The translations under genes were made by a program, and so were the position numbers. The notes under the pieces are model-generated. The model was given only the letters and a program-made list of their open reading frames with translations. It was not told the origin of the DNA and ran no database searches. A DNA stretch of 64,000 bases from Ovis canadensis (lineage: Eukaryota; Chordata; Mammalia; Artiodactyla; Bovidae): NCBI RefSeq assembly GCF_042477335.2, contig NC_091257.1:40456501-40520500 (forward strand), written 5' to 3'. This document shows, one piece after another, positions 1-11,149 of this stretch. Position 1 is the first letter of the stretch; each line of letters opens with the position of its first letter.

Positions 1-572
1 GCTTTTTGCAATCCCTTCTAGAGAGGCTCTCTACTTTTCCAGTATACCGTTCCTCCTGAGCTTTCTTTATCCTCCTGACCCTTGATGCCATTAGCTCACC
101 TTGAATTCACTCTGAATTTGTGCCTGCCCATAGCCAACTTGATGTGAATCTAATTATCCCAAGCTCTACTGGAGAGAATGACACGCATGCAGGGAATATC
201 TCCACAATACCTTATTTCCAACCTCGGTGAACCCTCACACTGCCTTCCTTTATCTTTCACCAAATTACCTTGTTTTTAAGAGGGCTTCTTTTAACACTGA
301 TAGATGGGCTATTCACTGTTCCACCATTTGCTTTTTAGACTTTAAAATCTACCTTTCCAACTAGTCACAATGATTGGCCTCATCCCTTATTAAGAGTATC
401 TATTACTAAATAATAGTACTTACTGTATTTGACCATTCTACTGATGGCATAGTTGTTTAAAAGACTCTCTCTACTGCTGGCTTCATAACTGGCTTTGCCA
501 TCTTGATGCTACCTGTTCTTTCTGCAGCATGTGACCCTCCTGGTCAATCTTAACACCCCCCCGCCCCCGGAA

Positions 573-780
573 CATGCGTGTGCGCTCAGTCATGTCCAGT
601 GCTTTGTGATCCCTTGGACTGTAGTCTGCCAGGCTCCTCTGTCCATGGGATTCTCCAGGCAAGGATATTGGAATGGGTTGCCAGCTCCTTCTTCAGGGAA
701 TCTTCCTGACCCAGGGATCGAACCTGGGTCTCCCACATTGCAGGCAGATTCTTTACTATCTGAGCCACGAGGGAAGCCCC
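573..780 (-). mobile_element. Bov-tA SINE
   Basis: Read on the minus strand it starts GGGCTTCCCTCGTGGCTCAG (tRNA-derived head with A and B boxes) and runs into the BovB-like tail ending near GTGTGCGCTCAGTC. Nearly full length. Confidence 0.93.
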
Positions 781-983
781 TGCTTTTGCCCCCTCACCTC
801 CATAAAACTCTGTTCCTTAGGCACCGACCACCCTATCTGCTCTCTCCTACTGTCTTACTCATTCTTAGTCTCCTTATCTGGCTTCTCCCACTAAGTCTCT
901 TACATCCAGGGATTTTCAGGTTTCTACCCTTAACAACAGTTTTATTTCCCCACCTTGTTCGCCAGGTATCCCCATCCACTGCG

Positions 984-1298
984 AAGTGAAAGTCACTCAG
1001 TCGTGTCTGACTCTTTGTGATGCCATGGACTATACAGTCCATGGAATTTTCCAAGCCAGATACTGGAATGGGTAGCCTTTCCCTTCTCTAGGGGATCTTC
1101 CCAACCCAGGGATCGAACCCAGGTCTCCCGCATTGCGGGTGGATTCTTTACCAGCTGAGCCACAAGGGAAGCCCAAGAATACTGGAGTGGGTAGCCTATA
1201 CCTTCTCCAGTGGATCTTCCCGACCCAGGAATCCAACCAGGATCTCCTGCATTGCAGGCAGATTTTTTTTTTACCAACTGAGCTACCAAGGAAGCCCA
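984..1298 (-). mobile_element. Two abutting Bov-tA SINE units
   Basis: A nearly complete minus-strand Bov-tA (984-1174) is joined head-on to a second copy missing its 3' part (1175-1298). Both show the GGCTTCC..GTGGCTCAG-type head. They may be two insertions or a tandem duplication. Confidence 0.9.
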
Positions 1299-1299
1299 C

Positions 1300-2195
1300 T
1301 GATAAGCATCAGATATTTCTGTTTGCTGATGACTTCCAATCTATCCAGCCACCCTCCTGAATTCCAAACAGGAATTTCAAACTGCCTTTTGCGCATCCTG
1401 ACCCATAGGCTTTATAGGCATTAGAGACTCAACTTGTCCAGAACTGAACTGAATGACTTCCTCTTTTCACACCTTTTCACGTCAAATCTAGGCCTGACCA
1501 TCCTCTGCATGGCAAGTGGAGTGATCGTTTTTTCCAAAAGCATAAACTGGATGTTAAGATTCCTTCTCAGAATATAACGATTTCTTTGCCCTTGGCAGGT
1601 GCTGTCTTGGAGAATAAGTCCCCTACAGTATACCAACTGTTGTACTGGACTACTGTACTCTTCAAGGTACTGTACTATAAGATTTAAAATGTTTTATTTT
1701 TTGTTTTTAATATATAATTTGTGAAAAATATTATAAACGTTATAGTACAGTACTATACAACCAATTATGTTAGTTGGGTACCTAGGCTAACTTTGTTGGA
1801 CTTACAGACCAATTGGACTTGTGAACATGCTCTCTGAAGGGAACTTGTTTGTATGTAGGGGACTTGCTACAGGTACCCTTCTTCAATCTCCAGCTTCCCC
1901 CTCAGCCTTCCACTCTTGGCTTAGATGTCACTCAGGGGGCCAACCTGACCATCTGAGCTAAATCAGCAGCCCCAGTCCTCCTCCAATCACTATCTCAAGA
2001 TTCTCTTTTCTCTTCCCTGCACATATCACTGTCTGAGAGCATATTCTTCGTGTAGGTGCTTTCACACTGCTTGCTGTGATCCTCTCTAGAATGTAAGGTC
2101 CACGAACACAGGGGTCTGTCTGGTTTTCCCAGAGACTAGAACACTGCCTGGAACCCAGCAGTGGAATAAACAGGAGCCCAATGAACAGATAAATG
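1300..2195 (+). repeat. Degraded L2 LINE with an inserted unidentified element
   Basis: 1305-1640 resembles the L2 ORF2 3' region (TTTGCTGATGACTTCCAATC, then CAACTTGTCCAGAACTGAACT). 1870-2195 resembles the L2 3' end (CTAGAATGTAAGGTCCACGA, then AGAACACTGCCTGGAACCCA). Between them, 1645-1868 is AT-rich, with GTACTGTAC motifs and the ending CGTATGTAGGGGACTTGC-like, perhaps a DNA-transposon remnant. Element family is clear, limits are not. Confidence 0.6.
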
Positions 2196-3183
2196 AACTC
2201 CTTTAAGACTAACAGGCTTGTTGTGAAATTAACCCTGGGCAACAGAGTTCAACCCGAACAGATCAGTTACAATGAGATGTTTCCTAATGCAACCCTCCCA
2301 CTCCTGCAGGCCTCAATCACAGACAGGATTATCTGTACAGTACAGGCTGATTTCTGAACAAAGAATCTTAAAGTAGGAAGTTGGCCCCACCCACCCACCA
2401 CCCTCAACACAGTTTCACTTTAAACCTGACACGTTGAAACCACTACCTTCCAAAGAAGCCAGCAGCCGTATGGCAAGACCAGATTTGATTCCAGGATACT
2501 GATCTTTGGGTACCCACCGGGCGATGGCTGACTTTGTGGGGTTCCCAGGGATAAACAGGATTTGGTCTGCGACCCCAACCTCCCAACACCTTCTGATACT
2601 CCATACACATGCTGTCGAGTTCGCTCAGCGGGTCCTTTTGCAGACACGGATGCTCTCTCGAGGGGCGCTCATGCAGAGGCCTCACAGTAAGAGCCCTGGC
2701 CGGCGTTTCAAATCTCAAACTTTATGTCCTACTGCCCGGGCCAACTCTCGGTATCCTTTTTGAAAACAACACGTGAAGCCCGCGCTGGGGGAGTCAGGAG
2801 GGAGCACGTAAGCACGGAGGCCCGTAAGAGCCACCCGCGGGGGTCCTCGCACCACCCCCCCGCCCCGGCGCCCAGGGGTGACTCCTGGTTGCCAGCGGGA
2901 GTGGGACCCGGAACCACGCTGGCTCAACCCCGGGGAGTAGCGCATGGCTGTCGGGGAGCGGTGGGGACACCGAGGCCCCGGGGGAAGGGTTGTTAATTGT
3001 GGGGTCAGACGGGGGAGGGGGAGAATGGAAGCGACCCGCTGGGAGGGAAGAACAAAGCCGTGGCCAGCCCGCTCCCGAATGCATTTCGGGCGTTTAATCT
3101 AAAAAGGAGGTGGGGGAGGGGGTGCCAACGAAGGAGGGGCGGGGAGCGCGCGCCTCGGCCCCGAAATCGGAGTTTGCATTTAC

Positions 3184-3231
3184 CACGACGCCTCGCCCGT
3201 AGTCTGGCGCCTCCTCACGGTTCCCGGCCAT
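3184..3231 (-). CDS. PRTFDC1: PRTFDC1 first coding exon (partial gene)
   Basis: Reading down the minus strand from the ATG at 3231 gives 16 codons, MAGNREEAPDYGRGVV, followed by GTAAAT at 3183-3178, a good splice donor. The peptide closely matches the N-terminus of PRTFDC1 (phosphoribosyltransferase domain containing 1), a cytosolic paralogue of the purine-salvage enzyme HPRT1. HPRT1 also ends its first coding exon just after a Gly-Val-Val. The start has a strong Kozak context, with A at -3 and G at +4. The phosphoribosyltransferase fold and catalytic residues are in later exons, left of the window. The exon lies in a CpG island and is the only part of the gene seen. Identity is confident from the peptide, the donor and the position next to ENKUR, but only 16 residues support it. 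Confidence 0.88.
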
Positions 3232-3420
3232 GTTTCTCCGGGGAAAGCGGGAAGGAAAAGAGCGAGAGGGGAGGGTGACGGGCCGGGAGAGGGTGGGTGG
3301 GGGTGAGAGGGGGGACCGCTCCGCCCCTGGCCGCAGGGCGGCAGAGCCGCTGCGCACCCAGGACCCCAGGCCTGGCGGGACTCCAGCGCTTCGGCCCGCG
3401 CCCGCATCTCGGGCGGGTCC

Positions 3421-3446
3421 TGGGCGCGGGGCGGGGCGGGGCGGGG
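3421..3446. promoter_or_regulatory. Cluster of Sp1-type GC boxes
   Basis: Three overlapping GGGGCGGGG units stand in tandem upstream of PRTFDC1. Such clusters commonly bind Sp/KLF factors in TATA-less promoters. Function here is inferred. Confidence 0.6.
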
Positions 3447-3700
3447 GGAGGGGAAGGGCCCGGGGCGTCGGTGGGGGCGGGGAGGGGGTCGGGGCGCAGC
3501 TGCCGCGAGGCAGTCTCCACCTGAGCGCGGGTCCCTTGCGGCCACCGCCCGTCTGCGAGCTCGGAGACCCGGGGGACCCAGGCTGCACGCAGCTCGCCCA
3601 TGCTGCAACAGAAGACGTGCCCAGGTCCCCCGCCTCCCTAAGTCTGTCGTCCCCGCTTTCAGGCTAACAAGGTCCTGGAATCCTGCCTGCTGACTTCTGG

Positions 3701-6093
3701 GTGCTCTTGACCGCAAGTAAATCCGCGAAAGAGCCTGCGGTATGGGATGTTCTCGAAGTGCGGCTGTGGACCAAACTATGATGTTTTTTTAAAACCCTCT
3801 AACTGCCCAGCTGGAAAGAGCTGTGCGGTGGTTTACCCTTGAACCAAACCCGCGGTTACAGGATCTGGACTTGGAAAGAAGGCCCTTCCTTTATTGATTT
3901 CAGGGCGGGGGTGAAAAAAGAGTTTTTTATACGTCATCCACTTCATCACTTTTTAAAGAACGTGTGGTCAGAGTTTAATTGTTCCGGGTTGCAGCTTAAA
4001 GCCATAGATCTCAGATTCACGAGCCTTCTTTTATGAATCTTTTGTTAATTCAACCCCTGATCTCAGCTTTCCCCTTACAGGGTCCTGGTTCTTTGTCCCT
4101 TCCTCCAGGGCCCGGCTCTCCCTTTAAATGTATTCACTGCCCTCGTCTCTGCCATCTCGCTTCATCCTTTGCAGCCGGCTCTGGTCTGAAGCCCCGAGCT
4201 GGACTCAGGCCTCTCCGAAAGACTATTTTGTTCATCTTCAAGTTCTGGCGCAAAGCAGGGAAGGACTGCTGATTTTGCTTGGTTTGAGGGGAAAATAGTT
4301 ATCAATCCGTGAATGTCGCTCCGGGTGGGGAAAATATTAGTCATTTCGACATGGCCCGACTCAGCCCTGTGTGCCTTCAGTCTCTTGTGTGTCTACAGCC
4401 GGCACGTGCGTCGCTGAGATTAGGTGCTGTCCTGGGGGCGCTGGGGATGGGCAGGGGAAAGGCGGCGGGGAGGCTCCTGTTAACCAGCGCTTAGGTGCTT
4501 CTTGCACAGATAAACGTGTCAGACGTCCTTGTTTGGGGCAATTTTTATAGTCTGACCCACCTCTTTTCTCAAAGGTGAGGCACCACCTTCTATTTTCATT
4601 GTCGAAGAGCAAGCCCAGGAAGCATCTTCACAACCAAAGTCACTAAAATTTCCAGGAACTGAAGGTGATCATCAGACTGGAGTGTTCAGGAGACTCTGGT
4701 GGGAAGCCAGCCACCCCACGTCGGGGCAGGTTACCGTGTAGAAGCTGTGTGCTCAGATTCAGACACCTGAACTGCTGAGACACTCAGAGGTGGGAATGCA
4801 GTGGTTTACCTTAAGGAATCCCACTGTTACTGCAGCAAAGTCAGGTTTACCCGTGGGTACATGGGTCTTGGGGACAAGAAACTTAAGTATCACTTACAGA
4901 TGTAGCTGCTCTAAAGAAATAAAAAAGCTATTGCTGTGTGCTCAGCCCAGGCACTGTGAAAGATGTAAAGGAAATGGCAGATAAATCTTTCCTTAAGAGG
5001 GCCATTAATTTAAATGGAAAATCCAGTAGGTTCACAATTTTTAAAAAAAAATCACTTACTTGAATGATCACAGAATCTCAAGAAGATCCTGTAGAGACCC
5101 ACAGGACATCCTGTGAAGAATACGGAATGTGCACAAATGGTTTTTTAAAATTGAATTCATTTTATTTATTACCTTTGTATATTTTGATAACATTTTGGGT
5201 GATCTATTTATGCTTCTCTGCTTTGGACTGCATTAATGTAATACAGTATACATTTGACATCACAAATCGCATTTGCAGGAACCAATACCCAAGAATAACA
5301 TCATCCACCCTGACTTTATTCTTAATCCTGGTATGAGGACCAAGAGGCAAAAATTCTTTTTAAATCTCAGATTTCTGTTATGCATCTACTGCAATGGCTT
5401 TGGACGACGGTTCTGATTTTTTTTAGTAATGATCCATATGAAGTTAGATAATGAGGCTAAGCCAATTACGTCCAACAATATGCCTCAATTTTCTCATCAG
5501 TAAGAAGGACAATACTGCATATGAAGTTTGTTTTTGTTTTTTTGGTTTTCTTTGCTCTACTGGATGTGAAGATGAGATTAACGTGAGGTGACATGCGAGA
5601 GGATCCTTTGAAAAATGCTTTAAAACTGTAAGGTGTTACTTTGAGATGCTGTGACTGTGTGTGACCAATTGTTTATAATGTTATCTGGTGGGAAAATGAC
5701 ACAGTAATTGCCTTTTTAAGATGGGTGTAGGGTGACCAATCAGGGACAGTTATAATCTAGGGACAGGGTGGAACTGGTATGAGAGTGGATACAGTAAAAA
5801 AAATGAAAATTATTAAAATAATGGAATTTTCACACAAAAAATGGTATTTTAGCTCAGATTGTCCATTTTCTGATACTCCTTTGAAGAAGCTAAAAGGATA
5901 AAGACTACGTCTTTGCAGAGTTAATAACCAGTAAGTATACTTGCATTTTTCAGTCCTTCTCTTGATCCACTTTTTAGTTGGAGGTTCCTGTATTTTCAAT
6001 TCTGAAATTGTCTAGTATCACTACCATGGTGAAAATGCAAACATCTATGGTTACCTGAATTCTCTACCAGGCTAAAGACTTTTGTCCTGAAAG
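3701..6093. other. Intergenic stretch upstream of PRTFDC1, no gene seen
   Basis: Short open frames are not supported by any family resemblance. A MIR-like fragment may lie at 5430-5520 (GCCTCAATTTTCTCATCAGT). Otherwise I see single-copy looking sequence that could hold PRTFDC1 upstream regulatory DNA. Confidence 0.5.
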
Positions 6094-6574
6094 TGTTGCA
6101 GGAAGGGGAACTGATTCCAGGGCCCGAAAGTGGGCTCTTGTCTATCAATTAGAAATGAATTGTCCAAAGATACACACGTGCTGACAAACCAAGAGGCCTT
6201 ATTGGGAAGGGGCACCTGGGTGGAGAACAGGAGGGTGAGGGGACCCAGGAGAACTGCTCTGCAATGCGGCACACAGTCTCAGGTTTTATGGTGATGGGAT
6301 TAGTTCCCGGGTTTTCTCTGGTTAATCACCCTGACTCAGGCTCCTTCCTTGGTGGCACACACGTGGCTCAGTCAAGGTGGATGCCAGCAAGAGGATTCTG
6401 GGAGGTGGTAGGACACATGGAGTCTCCTTTTGACATTTCCCCAGTTCTTCCAGTTGGTGGTGGCTTGGTAGTTATATGTTTCTCACCAGGACCTCCTGTC
6501 ATAAAATAACTCACAGATATGGTAATTGTGCCTGGCCAGGGTAGGCGGTTTCATTTAATGTGTTTCCCCTAACA
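6094..6574 (-). mobile_element. Endogenous retrovirus solo LTR (class I-like)
   Basis: On the minus strand the 481-base unit begins TGTTAGGGGAAA and ends in CTGCAACA, the TG...CA termini of retroviral LTRs with short inverted ends. In order come a TATA-like CATAAAA (6281-6290), an AATAAG polyadenylation-type signal (6198-6203) about 80 bases later, and a T/G-rich stretch typical of R/U5. No gag, pol or env reading frames and no second LTR lie nearby, so this is a solo LTR left by recombination. The flanks (GAAAG and GAAGA) are only weakly similar, so the target duplication has decayed or the ends are a base or two off. Confidence 0.7.
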
Positions 6575-9049
6575 GAAGAATATACTAACCTTTTGACAGT
6601 TGGTAGTTCTTGAACCGTTGCCAATATTAATCTTTATTGAAGGAGTGATTCAGTCTATGTGCTGAGTTGTTCTGAGCAGTCACTCAGTGACACCAGATTT
6701 GAAATCCAGAAGGGCATTTACTTTTTTTCTGAGTCCTGAAACATGAAAATAAACAAAAAACTCTCAGCCTGGGAATTGTGTTGAAATTCATAAACATGTG
6801 AAACTTAGTGACTCAGATTGTTAGTCATAGAGTCACTGGTTAGAGTCTGGATGAAGTCCATTGTGAACAAAGGCCAGTAATAATGATGATGATATTTTGC
6901 TTTTTCTTAGTGCAGAACAAAACCCTTTACAAATATTACAAGTACCAAAAAAAAGAAAAAAAGTGGCAAGATACTTTATTCCAGATATTCAGGTTAAATA
7001 AGAATCTTGCTACCTTTGAGGTATTCTTTTCCCCTTGACATAAATACAGAAAATAATATAGTTGCAAATGACTGTAACACAAAACAACTTAAGCAAAAGC
7101 CCAATTAGTATTCAATTAGCACAGTAAGCCCTCTTTCCTGGACTCTTGTCTGAAGCAGACTGGATCCAGTGTGTAGTCTTAGAGTAAGCAAAAAATAGTG
7201 ACTCCATAGCAGTTCTTACAAAACAACCCAGGAGCTAAATTCAGAATTTATGTTTTGCATTATGACACTTTCACTGGTAATTAACCTTACCCTGAAGAAC
7301 ACACAGAGGGTAAAATTTAAGTCTGTCTTTTGCAATAATGTCAGACACGAATAATACCATCAACAGTAAGTGCTGGGCTGCTTCAGAGATATCCTCCCAC
7401 CATCTCCCCCATCTGACCGGAACAGGAATTGGAAAGGTTCAGAGAAGAATAATGCATCCATGTGTTCCTCCAGATCTCAGAGTCCTGGCAGCCGCCCTCA
7501 ACTCTCTTGGCCACCATAAAGCAGTCATTGAAAGGACACAGCTGCAGGAACTAGAGGCTAAGGACTAAATAAATCCCAGGGCTGGAGGCACAAGTCATGT
7601 ACATGACCCTAGCACAATACCTTGTGGTTATGAATGAGCGGATTAGCATCCAAGGGCGCAGTGGCAGCTTATGCAAAATTAATTGGCACCTCAGCCAGTG
7701 CCCAGTTCCTAATGGAAAGATGTCTACTTCAAATATACACACATATACACAGAACAAGGAAACCTTAGTTGGTGAAAACTTTTGCTGGTGTAGGAATTGT
7801 AAGGACCAACTGGGCTGGGAGCTGAATATTCTCTTGGCTGAACATGGATTCTCTTCAGATGAGAATTGATGTATGACATCCGCTGGCAATATCCCAGGAA
7901 TGAATCCAGTTCTTGTCAGGTTCTGCATTGTATTTTAGGGTTATATTTTAGCTTGGGGAAGAGGCTGAGAAGTGGTTTGAGGTCGAGGCCATCTCACATG
8001 GGAAAAGAGACTGAGAAAGAAAAAGATTTGGACACTGATCTACCTAGAGGAACATTTCCCAAAGTGTGTTTAAATTCATTTTTCTTTATGTTTGAAAAAG
8101 ATGAAGCTGTGATTCATTATGTTTGAGAAACAATGAGATAAGCAAAGCTAAACATTTCTATCTTGTGGAATGTCTGGGAGTCTTAAATATGCCAACATGT
8201 ACTGTCAATAGTCAAGAAGACTATAGCAAAATGCAGTGTTTTCCAAACTGTTTTTTTTTTTTTACCATGCAAATCTTCTTAGAGGGTGTTTTATAAAAGG
8301 TTTTTTAAATTGCATTATTATAAGATATTTATATTTATACTTATCTGGAAGTAGGCAATTTTATATGAACTTAAAGGCTATATTTGAGAGGACTAAATAT
8401 TTAAAATACAGTTTTCTGACTATGCATTGTTTTTTGTTTTATTTATTTTTTTTTTTCAAAAATATGCAGTAAACTTAAATGGACATGGCTAAGGCCTTTC
8501 TCAACCTGTGAAAGGCCATGGCTTTGCAATTTGTGCCATCCTTCAAGTGGACATGAAACTTGATTATTTTAGAAGACAAGGATTTACTCTCACACCCACT
8601 CCCTCTCCCCCTGCCATTCATACTTTATTTCCCCTGTAACTACAAACAAGATCAGCCTTCAGAGTAGCAAGATAGATGCAAGCTATCTCATTGTGGCAGT
8701 CTCCTTTGGTCTCTCTCAGTAACTGCGGTGGCTGTGATGGCTTCCAAAGGCCATTGTTTTTAGACACTGCCAGGATATAGAATATCCAGATGAGCCAAGA
8801 GGCAAAGCAGGGATGTGATATAGCAAGTCATTTGTTGTCATAGCCAGGACAATGAGATTCTATTGCAGTGGCCAGGTTCATAGTCCTGTGGGATTTGTAC
8901 TTGAAGGGACTGAGTCCCTGTGTTTTCTAACTTGGGACCTTTAACTCTACTGACTACCTCAGCTGCACCAGTGGGATTCATGGCAAGTCAAACCTGATTC
9001 ACAGAGGGTGAAAATTACTACGTTTTAAGTTTATAACTTTTCATTTTAA
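6575..9049. other. Intergenic stretch, no gene or clear repeat
   Basis: Open frames up to 125 codons at 7338-7928 overlap on both strands, lack family resemblance and have no splice or start context. The rest is AT-rich single-copy looking DNA with T-runs at 8250-8263 and 8446-8458. Confidence 0.5.
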
Positions 9050-9720
9050 GTTTTTGGTTTTGTTCCAGCTTTTTTAAGTATAATTGACAAATAAAAATTG
9101 TATGTATTTAAGATATAAAAGGGGCTTCCCAGGTGGCTCAGTGGTAAAGAATTCGCCTACAAATGCAGGAGACACAGGGGACACAGGTTCTATCCCCAGG
9201 TTGGAAAGATCCCCTGGTGAAAGAAATGGCAACTCACTCCAGTATTCTTACCTGGAAAATTCCATGGACAGAGGAGCCTAGTGGTCTACAATCCATAGAG
9301 TCGCAAAGAGTCTGACACAACTGAGCACACACACACACAGGAGGTGGAAAATGTAGTAACATAAGATACACCTATACATTGTGAAATAATTAACCATAAC
9401 CATGCTCATTAATATATCCACATAGTAATCACACAGTTGTCTTTGTGTGTGTGTGATAGCAAATATAAACTGTACCAGATAGTATTATTAACTGCAGTCA
9501 CCATGCCATACATTAGATGGCCAGAACTTATTTATCTTACAACTGAAAGTTGCTACATTTTTATCATCTCCCAAATTCCACCTCACCCTGAGTCCTCAGA
9601 AATTACCACTCTTTTCTCTACTTCTAAGTGAGAGTATACAGTATTTGTCTTGTCTTATTTCATATAGCATACTGTCCTCCAGATGCATCCATGTTATCAT
9701 AAAAGGGAGGACTTCCTTCT
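9050..9720 (-). repeat. Old L1 3' end, split by a SINE
   Basis: The minus-strand reading matches the 3' region of old mammalian L1 (plus-strand cues: AAGTATAATTGACAAATAAA, then TACACCTATACATTGTGAAA and CACCATGCCATACATTAGAT). The Bov-tA at 9120-9343 interrupts it. Confidence 0.75.
9120..9343 (+). mobile_element. Bov-tA SINE
   Basis: Complete head GGGGCTTCCCAGGTGGCTCA through to CAACTGAGCACACACACACA. Sits inside the L1 3' end at 9050-9720. Confidence 0.95.
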
Positions 9721-9864
9721 TTATTATGGTGAGTAATAAGTAACCATACAGATGAAATAAAATATATTTATAAAGTAAGATAATGTATATAGTATATAAT
9801 GAATATATAGTATAAATACAATGGATAATATATAACATTACATTATATATATTATATTACAATA

Positions 9865-10015
9865 GATATAGGTATTTCACATTTTGATAAAGATTGCATT
9901 AAATCTGTAGGTTACCTTGGGCAGTATGGACATTTTAACAATATCAATACCTTTTGATGTTATATGTAAAATAAACATATAGCACAAGTGTTTTTCCATG
10001 GGATAGTAAACTCTT
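9865..10015 (-). repeat. L1 ORF2 fragment
   Basis: Plus-strand AAAGATTGCATTAAATCTGT and GGCAGTATGGACATTTTAAC are the reverse complement of the L1 ORF2 region coding near its reverse transcriptase end. Confidence 0.65.
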
Positions 10016-10534
10016 TATAAATATCACTTGAAATGGCAATGCCAACCATTGCTCAATATATTTTTATTACTTCCAAATTTTGATTTTATAAAAATATATC
10101 AGAAAAAAAAGAAAAAAAAATATATCAATAACTATGTTTTTAATAAAATATTTATGTATACTTTATTTCTGGTGGATAAATTCTCTAGAAATGGAATTTC
10201 TAAGTTATAGGGTATAAATATTTTTTAAGACTCGATATATAATTCTAAATTTAGCTTGCAATATTAATGTCTGTCTTCAATGGAAAATTATAGTAAATCT
10301 CATGGGATTTTTAACTGAACATGAATAAAACTTTATTACAAAAATACTTTGAGGTTTGAGGGTAGAGTATTAGCTAACATATGTTAAAAGCTTAGTAATT
10401 GGAACTAATAAGAAAAAGTCAATTTGAATTTATGATAAATTCTTAACTATAGACTACTGTAAATCAATGTGCTTTTATTGCTGTAGTCCATAAAGTAATA
10501 CCTAGACTAATGAAAAGTTTATGGTACTCTGTGT

Positions 10535-10745
10535 TAGGCTTTTGGCTCCAAGTCAGGCAGACTCAGCTTTAAAATCAGACTCCACCACCTCCTGCCTGAC
10601 CTTGGGCAAGTTTCTTAATTTCTTTGCCTTATTTTTTGCATTTGTTCAATGAAGATAATGTTAGTTCCTACTTCTCGGGGCTATTGTGAGGCTTAAATAA
10701 TGTGTCCAGATAACCTAAGGAGCACACAATACATTTTATCTATTA
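10535..10745 (+). repeat. MIR SINE
   Basis: Contains the MIR core CCTGACCTTGGGCAAGTTTC followed by the CTTGCC..AATGAAGATAAT and GTGAGGCTTAAATAATGTG sections in the right order. Confidence 0.8.
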
Positions 10746-10921
10746 AGAAGAATAATTTTAAATAGAATCCCTAATTAGAATTTCTGAATTAATAAACAAA
10801 TCAGTTGAAAAGTTTTAAGTAAATAAACCTACACTGTATCACTTACAGTTTCTTCATGTAAATGAGCCAGTATTTTCCATGAAATTATATTTGTTGTGTT
10901 ATCAGCTTGATATATATATAT

Positions 10922-11148
10922 GCATGCTACATGCAAAGTCGCTTCAGTCATGTCCAACTCTTTGCAACCCTCTGCATCAGACCATAGCCTACCAAGCTCC
11001 TCTGTCCATGGGGATTCTCCAGGCAAGAATACCAGAGTGAGTTGCCATGCCCTCCTCCAGGGAATCTTCCCAACTCAGGGATTAAACCTGTGTCTGTCTG
11101 CATCTCTTGCATTCCAGGTGGATTCTTTACCACTAGCACCATCTGTGA
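10922..11148 (-). mobile_element. Bov-tA SINE
   Basis: Minus-strand copy with diverged head; flanked on both sides by short TA runs. Confidence 0.9.
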
Positions 11149-11149
11149 A

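Larger units (their letters stand above)
1..3183 (-). other. PRTFDC1: PRTFDC1 intron 1 (partial)
   Basis: Everything left of the donor at 3183 lies in the first intron of PRTFDC1. It contains SINEs, L2 remains and the 3' half of the CpG island. In 1-530 and 781-979 I see no recognisable element. Confidence 0.75.
2600..3700. promoter_or_regulatory. PRTFDC1: CpG island / PRTFDC1 promoter region
   Basis: This stretch is sharply richer in G+C and CpG than its surroundings, densest at about 2780-3640. It spans the PRTFDC1 start codon. Clustered GC boxes (repeated GGGGCGGGGC type) lie at 3421-3446, about 190-215 bases upstream of the ATG on the minus strand, and more G-rich runs follow to 3500. 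No TATA box is obvious, as expected of a broadly used CpG-island promoter. The transcription start cannot be fixed by eye. The long open frames here on both strands follow from GC richness and are not genes. Confidence 0.85.

Noticed and set aside
2724..3716. Overlapping long open frames on both strands (up to 178 codons)
   Set aside because: They follow from high GC in the CpG island, where stops are rare. Only the 16-codon PRTFDC1 start matches a known protein.
7338..7928. Opposed open frames that might be a processed pseudogene
   Set aside because: No recognisable protein, no poly(A) and no target duplication.
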